DNA from: Mesobacillus sp. S13 | Lineage (GTDB): Bacteria > Bacillota > Bacilli > Bacillales > Cytobacillaceae | DNA: 64,000 nucleotides | Assembly (NCBI RefSeq): GCF_020422885.1 | Contig: NZ_CP084622.1 | Location: 730,001-794,000, forward strand | Direction of reading: 5' to 3' | Shown here: positions 53,762-62,336 of the stretch, piece by piece | Position numbering within the stretch: the stretch's first letter is position 1 | Layout of the letters: every line of letters begins with the position of its first letter | Notes under the pieces: model-generated | The model's database searches: none | What the model was told of the DNA's origin: nothing | Seen by the model: the letters and a program-made list of their open reading frames with translations, nothing else | Program-made: the position numbers and the translations under genes

Positions 53762-55483
53762 ATGATACGGAGATTTTTTACTTATTACCGCCCTCATCGG
53801 CGGCTATTCATCATTGACTTTAGCAGTGCGGTGATTGTTGCTTTGTTGGAGCTTGCTTTTCCGCTCGCAGTGCAATGGTTTATCGATACCTTATTGCCTG
53901 GCGGAAACTGGAATATGATCGTGAGTGTAAGCGTCGGATTGCTACTGTTATACATCATCAGCACTTTGCTGCAATTCATCGTCAATTACTGGGGCCACAA
54001 GCTGGGAATCAACATTGAGACAGACATGAGGCAGCAGCTGTTCCAGCATGTACAGAAGCAATCATTCCGCTTCTTCGATAATACGAAAACCGGACATATC
54101 ATGAGCAGGATCACCAATGATCTTTTTGACCTGGGAGAGTTGGCGCACCACGGACCCGAGGACTTATTCATTGCAGTGATGACCTTCGTCGGCGCGTTCT
54201 GGATCATGCTGACAATCAATGTCAATCTGGCATTGACTACGATGATCATCGTGCCATTCCTGATCTGGCTAATTACCTATTCCAATCTGAAAATGAACGC
54301 AGCGTGGAAGAATATGTACACAGACATTGCTGATGTGAATGCCAGGGTGGAGGACAGTGTTTCCGGAATCAGAGTGGTCCAGTCTTTTACAAATGAAGAT
54401 TTCGAGATTGAGAGATTCACAAAGAATAACCGCAAGTTCCGCCGTGCCAAATTGAGTGCCTATAAGGTAATGTCCTTTAGTTCGTCCAGTATTTATATGC
54501 TGACAAGACTGATTGTCCTTGTTGTTCTCGTGTATGGTGCGTGGCTGAGTTTCCAGGGGACCTTGAGTTATGGAGAACTGGTAGGGTTCGTCTTGTATGT
54601 GAACGTACTTTTTAAGCCAATCGATAAAATCAGTGCAATACTAGAGTTGTATCCAAAAGGGATGGCAGGTTTCAAACGGTTTACCGAGCTGATGGATCAG
54701 AGTCCTGATGTGGTGGACAGGGAAGATGCAATTGAGGTCACTAGTTTGAAAGGGAATATTGAATTCCGCGATGTTACTTTCAGCTATGATGAAAATAAAC
54801 CGGTTTTGGAAGGAATCGATCTGAGAATCAAACATGGGGAAACAGTCGCGTTTGTCGGCCCTTCTGGTGCAGGGAAAACGACGATTTGTTCATTGATTCC
54901 CCGCTTTTACGATGTGAACAGAGGCAGCATAACAATCGATGGCATCGATATCCGCGAGATGACGAAGAAATCGCTGCGCTCGCAAATCGGGATCGTCCAG
55001 CAGGATGTGTTCCTTTTTACAGGAACGCTGCGTGAGAATATTGCTTACGGCTCACTGGGGGCAACGCACGAGGATATCGTCAGAGCTGCGAAACAAGCGC
55101 ACTTGGAGGATTTCATTGCTGCTTTGCCAGAAGGCTATGAGACGCAGATTGGGGAACGCGGCCTGAAACTGTCGGGTGGACAGAAGCAGCGAATTGCGAT
55201 TGCGCGTATGTTCCTTAAGAATCCGCCGATCTTGATCCTCGATGAAGCGACATCTGCACTTGATACCGAGACGGAAAGAATCATTCAAAAAGCGCTTGGA
55301 GAATTATCGAAGAACCGGACAACGCTAGTCATCGCGCACAGACTGGCAACGATCAAAAGTGCCGACAGAATTGTCGTCGTCACGGAGGACGGGATTGCCG
55401 AAGAAGGAAGCCATGATGAGCTGATTCAACAGGGAGGCATCTTCGCGAACCTGCACAAGGTCCAATTCGAAACATCCATTTAG
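53762..55483 (+). CDS. ABC exporter half-transporter (MsbA/Sav1866-like)
   Basis: A 573-residue fused permease-ATPase. Residues 1-~310 hold six membrane helices; ~330-570 form the ATPase with GPSGAGKTT (Walker A), VQQDVFLFTGT (Q loop), LSGGQKQR (signature), ILILDEATSALD (Walker B) and IAHRLATI (switch His). It should work as a homodimer exporting a lipid, drug or peptide. AGGAG is seven bases before the ATG. It stands alone, so a heterodimer partner is not indicated. Confidence 0.92.
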   Translation: MIRRFFTYYRPHRRLFIIDFSSAVIVALLELAFPLAVQWFIDTLLPGGNWNMIVSVSVGLLLLYIISTLLQFIVNYWGHKLGINIETDMRQQLFQHVQKQSFRFFDNTKTGHIMSRITNDLFDLGELAHHGPEDLFIAVMTFVGAFWIMLTINVNLALTTMIIVPFLIWLITYSNLKMNAAWKNMYTDIADVNARVEDSVSGIRVVQSFTNEDFEIERFTKNNRKFRRAKLSAYKVMSFSSSSIYMLTRLIVLVVLVYGAWLSFQGTLSYGELVGFVLYVNVLFKPIDKISAILELYPKGMAGFKRFTELMDQSPDVVDREDAIEVTSLKGNIEFRDVTFSYDENKPVLEGIDLRIKHGETVAFVGPSGAGKTTICSLIPRFYDVNRGSITIDGIDIREMTKKSLRSQIGIVQQDVFLFTGTLRENIAYGSLGATHEDIVRAAKQAHLEDFIAALPEGYETQIGERGLKLSGGQKQRIAIARMFLKNPPILILDEATSALDTETERIIQKALGELSKNRTTLVIAHRLATIKSADRIVVVTEDGIAEEGSHDELIQQGGIFANLHKVQFETSI

Positions 55484-55551
55484 GGTTGGTTTATTTTTCC
55501 TGTATTTGATATGATAAAAGTAAAATCATGATAGAGTTGGAGTGAAGTTTC

Positions 55552-55779
55552 ATGACAGGAGCTTTAACAGGGGCTTTAGGTATCATTATGGTATTCTCGA
55601 TTCCGCTTGTCGCAATCATCACTAGCCATTATCAAAAAGTAGCCAAAATCAAACACAACATGATTAAAGACGAAATCGAGCTTGAAAGATTGAAGCATGA
55701 AAACTACCTGCTTGAAACGGAAAAAATGAAGCTGGAACTGATGAAGATGGAAAGCCCTTTGGACAAAAAAGTTTTATAG
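55552..55779 (+). CDS. small membrane-anchored coiled-coil protein
   Basis: A 75-residue protein with one N-terminal membrane helix (about residues 7-25, LGIIMVFSIPLVAIITSHY) and a charged C-terminal coiled coil (IKDEIELERLKHENYLLETE). GGAG lies nine bases before the ATG, and a terminator follows the stop. The layout recalls small membrane-bound adaptor proteins, but I do not recognise a family. Confidence 0.7.
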   Translation: MTGALTGALGIIMVFSIPLVAIITSHYQKVAKIKHNMIKDEIELERLKHENYLLETEKMKLELMKMESPLDKKVL

Positions 55780-55784
55780 AATTT

Positions 55785-55818
55785 GCCCTCTCGTGAAATG
55801 CGAGGGGGTTTTTTTTAT
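55785..55818 (+). terminator. intrinsic terminator of the small coiled-coil gene
   Basis: CCCTCTCG pairs with GCGAGGGG (one imperfect pair) around six bases, followed by a run of eight T. Confidence 0.85.
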
Positions 55819-55857
55819 GTGGGAGAGGTCATCGTTTTATCCAAATTTAGGATGAAG

Positions 55858-55983
55858 GTGCAATTATCTTACTAAACGGTGCAATTAACATCCGTGACCG
55901 TGCAATTACGCCGATCAACTGTGCAATTATCACACTTGAAGGTGCAATTATCGCAGTTATCGGTGCAATAACCCGTAGGCCGT
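55858..55983. repeat. phased repeat: six copies of GTGCAATTA every 21 bp
   Basis: GTGCAATTA starts at 55858, 55879, 55900, 55921, 55942 and 55963 (last copy GTGCAATAA), exactly 21 bases apart. The 12 bases between copies are all different. The exact spacing, two helical turns, with unrelated spacers suggests a row of protein sites on one DNA face rather than simple slippage. The region between the terminator at 55818 and the operator at 56181 has no gene. Confidence 0.85.
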
Positions 55984-56180
55984 TCAAATAGGAGGGGGAA
56001 CGTCAACTAATTCCCTTAATTACCACCCTTAATGGATTAATAGCATTTATTTAACCAGCTTTTTGTTGGCGGAAGGATATTACCCATTTCTACCGGCTTC
56101 ATTTATTCACCCAATTAAGTCCACATCTGAAAAATTTCTTGGAATTGGTTAAATATCCCTTGTGATCTTGCATAATATGT

Positions 56181-56214
56181 TATATAGTACATTACAACAG
56201 TAATGCACTATATA
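56181..56214. promoter_or_regulatory. operator palindrome of the GntR/ABC operon
   Basis: TATATAGTACATTAC and GTAATGCACTATATA are 15-bp arms with one mismatch around AACA. The palindrome ends 22 bases before the GntR start, over the likely promoter (TATA-rich, no clean -35). Self-regulation by the first gene, as for B. subtilis YtrA, is inferred. Confidence 0.7.
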
Positions 56215-56236
56215 GCCTGTTAAAGGAGGTGCGGGA

Positions 56237-56620
56237 TTGATCCTTAATTCAGATAGCATGAAGCCGATTTATGTCCAAATTGCTGAGTGGCTGGAGACGG
56301 AGATTCTCAGCGAGAGTATCAAAAGGGATGAAAAGGTTTTTTCACAATATCAGCTTGCGGAAATGCTGAATATCAATCCGGCGACAGCAGCAAAAGGGTT
56401 GAATATTTTGGCGGATGAAAACATTGTTTATAAAAAGCGTGGTCTCGGGATGTTCGTATCGGAGGATGCGAAGAAGATAATCATGGCGAAACGGAGGAAC
56501 CAGACATTGAAGTCATTGGTGGCTGAGTTGGTGCGGGAAGCGGAACATCTCAAGGTGACGGAAGAGGAATTGATACAGATGATCCAGGAAGCCAAACGGG
56601 ATATGAAGGGGGAATCGTGA
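56237..56620 (+). CDS. GntR family regulator, YtrA subfamily
   Basis: A 127-residue short GntR regulator. The winged helix (~10-78) includes PIYVQIAEWLETEIL, FSQYQLAEMLNINPATAAKGL and KRGLGMFVSEDA. A ~45-residue helical tail replaces the usual ligand domain, typical of the YtrA subfamily that controls ABC operons. The start is TTG with AGGAGGTG five bases upstream. A matching palindrome lies just upstream, and the ABC genes overlap downstream. Confidence 0.9.
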   Translation: MILNSDSMKPIYVQIAEWLETEILSESIKRDEKVFSQYQLAEMLNINPATAAKGLNILADENIVYKKRGLGMFVSEDAKKIIMAKRRNQTLKSLVAELVREAEHLKVTEEELIQMIQEAKRDMKGES

Positions 56621-57522
56621 TGAGTGTGCTGGAGTTCGAAAATGTAACCAAAACATATGGAAAGAAAAACGCCTTGGATAACCTTTCGTTTTCCCTCGGT
56701 GAAAATAAGATTACTGGCCTGATCGGCAGGAATGGGGCAGGAAAGACGACGATGCTGAAAATCGCGGCCGGTTTCATGCTTGAGAGTTCAGGCGAGGTCA
56801 GAGTGTTTGGAGAGAATCCATTCAATAATCTAACTGTGTCTGCCAACATGATCATGGTTGATAATGACATGAATCTGCCTGCTGCATTGAATCTTGGGGA
56901 GCTGTTGGAAACAGCGGGTGATTTTTATCATAACTGGGATATGAAATTGGCGCGGAATCTGCTGGATTATTTCCGCCTCGATCCGAAGCAGACACATGCC
57001 GGGTTATCAAAGGGTATGAGGAATACCTTCAATGCAATTATAGGCCTGGCGGCTCGATGCCCGTTGACCATTTTCGATGAACCGACGAACGGCATGGATG
57101 CGGGGGTCAGGAAGGATTTTTACCGGGCGCTTTTGAAAGATTATATCGCCAATCCCCGGACGATCATCATTTCAAGCCATCACTTGAACGAGGTGGAGGA
57201 TATCCTCGAAGACATCCTGCTCCTGAAGGATGGCAAGCAATTTTTGCATATGCCAATTGAAGAACTGCGTGAATATGCGGTGGTTGTCAGCGGAAAAGAG
57301 GAAGGTATGAAAAACTGGCTGCGCGGCCACGAGGTATTTCACAAAAGCAATGCTGAATTCGGAAGGATCTATGCAGTGATTCGCAATGATCTATCCGATG
57401 ACCAGATCGCCACAGCGATGAAAAACGGCCTTGAGTTCTCGACGATTTCTAACGAAGACCTCTGTCTGTACTTGACGAGCCAGGAGAAAGGCGGGATCGA
57501 TGATGTATTTAACAAAGGTTAG
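56620..57522 (+). CDS. ABC transporter ATP-binding protein of the YtrA-like operon
   Basis: A 300-residue ATPase. Walker A is GRNGAGKTT, the signature is the divergent LSKGMRNTFN, and Walker B is LTIFDEPTNGMD followed by ISSHHLNEVEDIL. A ~70-residue C-terminal extension follows the core. ATG 56620 overlaps the regulator's stop (ATGA), with GGGGG upstream. It should energise the membrane proteins encoded next. Relatives (YtrB) respond to cell-wall antibiotics. Confidence 0.9.
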   Translation: MSVLEFENVTKTYGKKNALDNLSFSLGENKITGLIGRNGAGKTTMLKIAAGFMLESSGEVRVFGENPFNNLTVSANMIMVDNDMNLPAALNLGELLETAGDFYHNWDMKLARNLLDYFRLDPKQTHAGLSKGMRNTFNAIIGLAARCPLTIFDEPTNGMDAGVRKDFYRALLKDYIANPRTIIISSHHLNEVEDILEDILLLKDGKQFLHMPIEELREYAVVVSGKEEGMKNWLRGHEVFHKSNAEFGRIYAVIRNDLSDDQIATAMKNGLEFSTISNEDLCLYLTSQEKGGIDDVFNKG

Positions 57523-58249
57523 TCTTTGGGATGTTGTAAAAAAACAGTTTCGCTTTAAATTGAAATCTTACCGTGGGGTATTCACTTCCTTAATGATGCT
57601 GCAAGTCATCGGACTTCTTTTTTCGCTAGGAGGAGAAGGAGGCAGCGGAGGAGGATCTGAGACTTTCAGTTATGATACAAACTATTACTCTGGCAACTTC
57701 ATCCTTGCTTTTATGATGATCTGGGCTTTCATCTCAGCAATTGTCGTCACTACCCAGGCATATCGTTATGATGATTACTCTTTTGTGGCCAACAGGCTCA
57801 GCAGCCACTTATCGAATATCCTGTTCCTAGGCTGGGCAAGTATCATCGGTGGAGTTACATTTTTACTAGCAAGCCAATCACTGAAACTTGCAATATTATT
57901 TCAGCAGAACCGGGAATTCATTGAAAGCCAGCCAATGACCGTGCTGCAAATGGGAGAGGGTCTGGGTGCGACGATCTTATATTTGTTCCTGTTCACAGCG
58001 TTGGGTTATCTGGTCGGGATGCTAGTCCAAAGAAACAGAATTTTCATGATTATTCTCCCTGCACTCCTTTTTGGCAGTATATTTATGAATGTATTACTAG
58101 AAAGTGAGTCTACCCTTGTGATTGACATTGGCCAAATTTTTGTGAGAGAAACGTCATTTGTGCTGTTTTTAATCAAAGTGCTCCTAGCATCCTCGCTTCT
58201 TTATGGCGTAGCGGCCTGGATCTCGAATAGCCTGGAGGTGAGAAAATGA
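57500..58249 (+). CDS. ABC transporter permease-like membrane protein
   Basis: A 249-residue protein with six membrane segments (for example GVFTSLMMLQVIGLLFSLGG, NFILAFMMIWAFISAIVV, ILYLFLFTALGYLVGML, RIFMIILPALLFGSIF). It overlaps the ATPase gene by 23 bases and the next gene by four. The topology and position make it the permease of the YtrA-like transporter. Sequence motifs are not diagnostic. Confidence 0.82.
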   Translation: MMYLTKVSLWDVVKKQFRFKLKSYRGVFTSLMMLQVIGLLFSLGGEGGSGGGSETFSYDTNYYSGNFILAFMMIWAFISAIVVTTQAYRYDDYSFVANRLSSHLSNILFLGWASIIGGVTFLLASQSLKLAILFQQNREFIESQPMTVLQMGEGLGATILYLFLFTALGYLVGMLVQRNRIFMIILPALLFGSIFMNVLLESESTLVIDIGQIFVRETSFVLFLIKVLLASSLLYGVAAWISNSLEVRK

Positions 58250-58935
58250 GTTTTTTCATCTTGATATTTTTCGTCTTGCTTATTATGGTGAGTTTTGGAA
58301 GTTTCTCGAAGGGATTCGCAGGTTCAAGATTCCTAAACGGAAGCGGGATCACAAAGGTTTTTACTGTATACCTGGTTGTTCTGCTGGCAGCGGGAATTCT
58401 ATCATCCATGGTTCCTGTGGAGGGGACTTTAGAAGCTGAGTATTTGACTGATGAGGAATTAGCAGAAAACGATCGGTTGAATAGCGATATTTATTCTATA
58501 GTCGAATCGGGAAGGATTGAAGAGGCTGAAGGTCTGACCAAAAAAGAGAAATGGGATTTTCCGCTCAACGGCAAGCAACTGGACATAGAGTTCATGGGTC
58601 AGAATATCATGATTTTTATCGAGAAGGTTGATTCTCTTGAGGGGAAAGTCGAAGCGACTCATTACTCAACCTATTCCTATATTGATAATATTGATATAAC
58701 CGATCGCTTCAAATCACCAGTTATAGAACTAAGTGAATCAACTTTAAAAATCTTGCCGACTGATCATGTGAATATAAAACTCGTAAAGTTTACGAACGCC
58801 TTTCCATTTACCCAATTCAGTGAAGATGGAGAACAATTCACCAGTGGATATGGCATGATGCAAGGATTGGAATTCATCTATATCACTGTCCCGGCTGGTA
58901 CTGAGGTCAGTGGAGATGGATATGTGGTCAATTAA
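58246..58935 (+). CDS. membrane protein of the YtrA-like ABC operon
   Basis: A 229-residue protein with two N-terminal helices (SFFILIFFVLLIMVSFGSF and VFTVYLVVLLAAGILSSMV) and a ~160-residue extracellular beta-rich domain (about 65-229). The start overlaps the permease stop as ATGA. It could be an accessory sensor or substrate-contact subunit; no family is recognised. A terminator follows and ends the operon. Confidence 0.75.
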   Translation: MSFFILIFFVLLIMVSFGSFSKGFAGSRFLNGSGITKVFTVYLVVLLAAGILSSMVPVEGTLEAEYLTDEELAENDRLNSDIYSIVESGRIEEAEGLTKKEKWDFPLNGKQLDIEFMGQNIMIFIEKVDSLEGKVEATHYSTYSYIDNIDITDRFKSPVIELSESTLKILPTDHVNIKLVKFTNAFPFTQFSEDGEQFTSGYGMMQGLEFIYITVPAGTEVSGDGYVVN

Positions 58936-58940
58936 TCAAG

Positions 58941-58969
58941 GAGCCCCTCTCATAATGGGGCTCTTTTTC
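58941..58969. terminator. intrinsic terminator of the YtrA-like operon
   Basis: GAGCCCC and GGGGCTC pair around nine bases, followed by TTTTT. Confidence 0.85.
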
Positions 58970-59026
58970 ACATCTGCTGGCCATACGGTATAATGAGTGT
59001 ATGTAATGATAAATGAGGAATGCAAA

Positions 59027-60082
59027 ATGTCCATACTGAAAAAATTCAATTTTGTCGGAGGAAGGGTTCTGAAAACGGGGATTGCTGTGTTTATTACGGC
59101 ATTGATTTGCGAGCTTTTAGGCTGGCCGCCGATGTTCGCCGTGATTACAGCAATCGTGACAATTGAACCTACCGCGGCAGATTCGATAAGAAAAGCATAT
59201 GTGAGATTCCCGGCATCAGCGATAGGAGCGGCTTTCTCGGTCGTCTTCAACTTTGCCTTCGGCGACAGTCCGCTAACTTATATGCTCGTTGCTGTCGCGA
59301 CGATTATTGCCTGCCACAGGCTGAGACTTCAAGATGGAGCACTCGTAGCAGTCCTGACCGGCGTCGCCATGATTTCTACTGTCCATGACCACTATCTGTC
59401 CAGCTTTTTCATCCGGCTTGGAACAACTTTGACCGGATTGACGGTGTCGACCCTGGTGAACCTGCTTGTGATACGACCTGATTATTCAAAATCAATCAAG
59501 GCAAAAATCCAGCGCCTGATTGTGGAAACGGGGGACTTGATAGAAGGCAGGGGAACGGAAATTACGAGGCATCAGCCGTTGCACCGAGAGACACGAGCTG
59601 ACTTCATGAAAATCCTGAAGGACATGGAAGCGATTGAAACACTATGCAAATACCAAAAGAAAGAATGGAAGCTGCACCAATTCGATCGGAAGGATATGCG
59701 GAACATCCATTATGAATTCAAGAAACTGACGATTATGAGACAAGTCCATTATCATGTTGGAAATCTCGTTTCGCTCCCCTCGTTGCACCTGCCCGAGACC
59801 AAAGCTCAGGTCGTCGAAAATATGGTGAAATCGATCAAGTCAGCCTTCCAAGATCCTGATTTCGCAATGGATGAATCTCATGATGCCATCGTCAAAAAAC
59901 TGCTGGAACTACTGAGACATGAGGTAGATGAGCGGGAAGCAAAATCTCACCGGTTTTCCGAAGAAACGGTCATCTATTATGAGCTCGTCTCGATTCACGA
60001 CCTGCTGGAGGAGTTGAACCAAATTCACAAGTTTGAAATCAGGCATCAAAAATTGCTTGAAAAGTCATTGGAAATGAGCTGA
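59027..60082 (+). CDS. aromatic acid exporter family / UPF0421-like membrane protein
   Basis: A 351-residue protein of the FUSC/ArAE type found in Bacillus. Four to six N-terminal helices reach to about residue 145 (GRVLKTGIAVFITALICELLG, FAVITAIVTIEPTAADSIRKA, RFPASAIGAAFSVVFNFAFG), followed by a ~200-residue helical cytosolic domain. Relatives are proposed exporters of aromatic acids, without firm biochemistry in Bacillus. ATG 59027 has GAGGA seven bases upstream; the longer frame is rejected. Confidence 0.85.
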   Translation: MSILKKFNFVGGRVLKTGIAVFITALICELLGWPPMFAVITAIVTIEPTAADSIRKAYVRFPASAIGAAFSVVFNFAFGDSPLTYMLVAVATIIACHRLRLQDGALVAVLTGVAMISTVHDHYLSSFFIRLGTTLTGLTVSTLVNLLVIRPDYSKSIKAKIQRLIVETGDLIEGRGTEITRHQPLHRETRADFMKILKDMEAIETLCKYQKKEWKLHQFDRKDMRNIHYEFKKLTIMRQVHYHVGNLVSLPSLHLPETKAQVVENMVKSIKSAFQDPDFAMDESHDAIVKKLLELLRHEVDEREAKSHRFSEETVIYYELVSIHDLLEELNQIHKFEIRHQKLLEKSLEMS

Positions 60083-60110
60083 AGCTTCCTTGGAATGGGG
60101 AGCTTTTTCT
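60082..60110 (+). terminator. intrinsic terminator of the exporter gene
   Basis: AAGCTTCC pairs with GGGGAGCTT with one bulge around a short loop, followed by TTTT. Confidence 0.7.
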
Positions 60111-60155
60111 ATTTAACTAGAGTTGTTACAACTTTATGAATAAAACAATATTAAG

Positions 60156-60184
60156 TTGTCTAGGTTGTTAACCTGCTGTATAAT
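60156..60184 (+). promoter_or_regulatory. SigA promoter of the iron-regulated lipoprotein operon
   Basis: TTGTCT (60156-60161), a 17-base spacer and a perfect TATAAT (60179-60184). Confidence 0.75.
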
Positions 60185-60214
60185 GAGAATCGTTATCATT
60201 GAAAATAATTATCA
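60184..60214. promoter_or_regulatory. two adjacent Fur boxes
   Basis: The 7-1-7 Fur motif is TGATAAT-N-ATTATCA. TGAGAATCGTTATCA (60184-60198) matches 12 of 14 and TGAAAATAATTATCA (60200-60214) matches 13 of 14. They lie end to end with one base between, covering the end of the -10 box and the transcription start, a repressing position. The downstream genes should rise under iron limitation. Confidence 0.8.
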
Positions 60215-60236
60215 ACTACAGTGAGGTACTATCCAT

Positions 60237-62312
60237 ATGGAAAAGAAAACATTGAAGAAAATCGCATCAATCTCAATAGCAGGAAGTCTGCTTTTTGCTG
60301 CTGGCTGTACTGAGGAAAGTGCGAAAGAAGAAAGTTTGTCTCCAAAAGCCGCTGAAGATAAAAAAGAGTATTCCGTCAAAGTAACCGATTATCATTTCGA
60401 TACTGCGGCAAACATGTTTGCCTATGCGGAGTTCGAACTCTCCGGAGAACCTTTGCTGGAAGGGCTGGGAGTGGATTTGGATATCCTGGATCCTAAGGAA
60501 GTCGATCAGCCTTCAAAATTTGATTACACTGCCGGTATCGAAGCCTATGAATATTCCGAGGAAGCGATGTATGAAGTAACGGAAAAATCAGGGCTGGGGC
60601 TGCACCTGATTAATGGTCCGGTTGTCAGTGAAATGGCAAAGGAAAAAGGCCAAGAAAATCACGAGGTTCTGGCGGAGCGTTATTATGAGCTTGCTGATGC
60701 AGTAGGATATCCGCGTGAAGAAATTTTCTCGAATATGTTTCCGACTCTGATCGAGTATTCGAATGGTGACCCGCATTATATCACGGAAGTGGATACAGAA
60801 GAGTATGCTTCTGGTGATGGAGATACATATGTTCCTAACTATCAAGTAAACTTCAAGTCTCTTCGCTGGGATCGCGAAAAAATGGATAAAGTGTTGAATC
60901 CGGCTGCCTATGGAGGAACGTTTTTAAAGCAGGCCCTGTGGGCAGGGGATTTCCTTGGCGGTTTCCATACAGTGGACCAGGATGAGGAGCTTGAAGGGGA
61001 AACACCGAATGACGATAAGGATGAAAATGTTGCGCTTGGTGTAAGTTCACCAGACGGCATGCAGGGAATGTTCCTTGTTGAGGGAATCTGGAATAAGCTC
61101 AACTTTATTAAACAAGGACTTTTTTACAATGGAAAAGAGCTGACTTCAGCGGGCATTGGAAGCCAGTACGATCCTGCTAAAGGTTTTGTCTACCTGCCTC
61201 ATAAAATTGAGGTTGAGGAAGATGGAAATGACCTAATGCCGAATGCCAAGTCTATGAAACTTGCAGACAGCCGAAGCCTGTTGAATGACCAGTGGCTGAT
61301 GCTCTGGCCTGCAGCTGAATTTTACGGTATGACGGACCAGCGGGCAGAGAATCCAAATGTTGCCCCTTCATTCAGGGCACTATTGGATGGCAATCCATAT
61401 CCTTCAGCTCCAAAAGAAAACATAGATAAAGAGAATCAAAATGATATAGAGTCGACTGATCCGTATTCTGTCAATAAGGATGTCCTGCTTCACGTCTTTA
61501 AAAACATCGATGCAATGCACTTCAATAACGATGAAGGAACATTTATCACTGAACATGATGGAAGCAAGCAGGGGAACTATGTAGACACATTCCAGGCGGG
61601 ATACACAATTGAATCTCTAAGAATCTTCCAAAGAGCGATTGACGGGTTGCCGGTTGGCTACGCAAGCGGAGAAAGCGCAGACGGACTGGGCACTGAGGAA
61701 GGACAGCGTGCGATTGAATTGATCAAGTCCCAGGCAGATTTTATCATCGATGAACTAATCATGGAAAATGGATTGGCTGCAAAAGGTTATACCATTGGCG
61801 AGGGTGAAGACAGCGAAGAATCATTACAGGCACAGCTTGGCGCCATCCGCGGCCTGACCGGAGCGTACCTTGCGACAAAGGATGAGAAGTATCGTGATGC
61901 TGCGCGTAATATCTATGTGGCAATGGATGAAAAACTTTGGGATGAAGATGTGAATGCTTATAAAACCGGCAAGGATGAAATGAAGTATGATGCTTATACT
62001 GCCGGAGGAGTAGCGGCTGTGTTCAGGGTTGCCATCAACAATTTAAGCAATAATGAAAGCGACAAGGAGCAGCCTGAAGCTTTAGAAATCGATACAATCA
62101 CTTCTCGTTACACCGAGTTTTTTGATTCTGTCATTGATGGTCCAAGTCTTGAAGAAGGCATGCAGGCAAGCGAATTCTGGGATACTGGTGATTTTTATTT
62201 CAACAAAGGAAAGTTAGGCAACACAGATAAAGATCATGTTCCGCAAATTCAGGCTGGGCACGGAAAATACGGTATTTCACCTGTTCTGTTGCCGGTTGAA
62301 ATCAAGAAATAG
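60237..62312 (+). CDS. large Fur-regulated lipoprotein with helical-toroid-like C-terminus
   Basis: A 691-residue lipoprotein. The signal peptide ends in SLLFAAGC, so Cys24 should be lipidated and the protein displayed outside the membrane. Residues ~45-390 are mixed with no motif I recognise. Residues ~410-600 look like repeated helix pairs (GYTIESLRIFQRAI, AIELIKSQADFIIDEL, QLGAIRGLTGAYLATKDEKY, DAARNIYVAMDEKLW), as in alpha/alpha-toroid proteins. GAGGT precedes the ATG. Two Fur boxes overlie its promoter, and a propeller-cytochrome lipoprotein follows after 24 bases. A role in iron or heme acquisition or redox is inferred. Confidence 0.8.
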   Translation: MEKKTLKKIASISIAGSLLFAAGCTEESAKEESLSPKAAEDKKEYSVKVTDYHFDTAANMFAYAEFELSGEPLLEGLGVDLDILDPKEVDQPSKFDYTAGIEAYEYSEEAMYEVTEKSGLGLHLINGPVVSEMAKEKGQENHEVLAERYYELADAVGYPREEIFSNMFPTLIEYSNGDPHYITEVDTEEYASGDGDTYVPNYQVNFKSLRWDREKMDKVLNPAAYGGTFLKQALWAGDFLGGFHTVDQDEELEGETPNDDKDENVALGVSSPDGMQGMFLVEGIWNKLNFIKQGLFYNGKELTSAGIGSQYDPAKGFVYLPHKIEVEEDGNDLMPNAKSMKLADSRSLLNDQWLMLWPAAEFYGMTDQRAENPNVAPSFRALLDGNPYPSAPKENIDKENQNDIESTDPYSVNKDVLLHVFKNIDAMHFNNDEGTFITEHDGSKQGNYVDTFQAGYTIESLRIFQRAIDGLPVGYASGESADGLGTEEGQRAIELIKSQADFIIDELIMENGLAAKGYTIGEGEDSEESLQAQLGAIRGLTGAYLATKDEKYRDAARNIYVAMDEKLWDEDVNAYKTGKDEMKYDAYTAGGVAAVFRVAINNLSNNESDKEQPEALEIDTITSRYTEFFDSVIDGPSLEEGMQASEFWDTGDFYFNKGKLGNTDKDHVPQIQAGHGKYGISPVLLPVEIKK

Positions 62313-62336
62313 ATTACTAAATAAAGAGGCGTTCCT

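Noticed and set aside
55858..55983. Mini-CRISPR
   Set aside because: The conserved part is only 9 bp and the spacers 12 bp, too short for any known CRISPR type.
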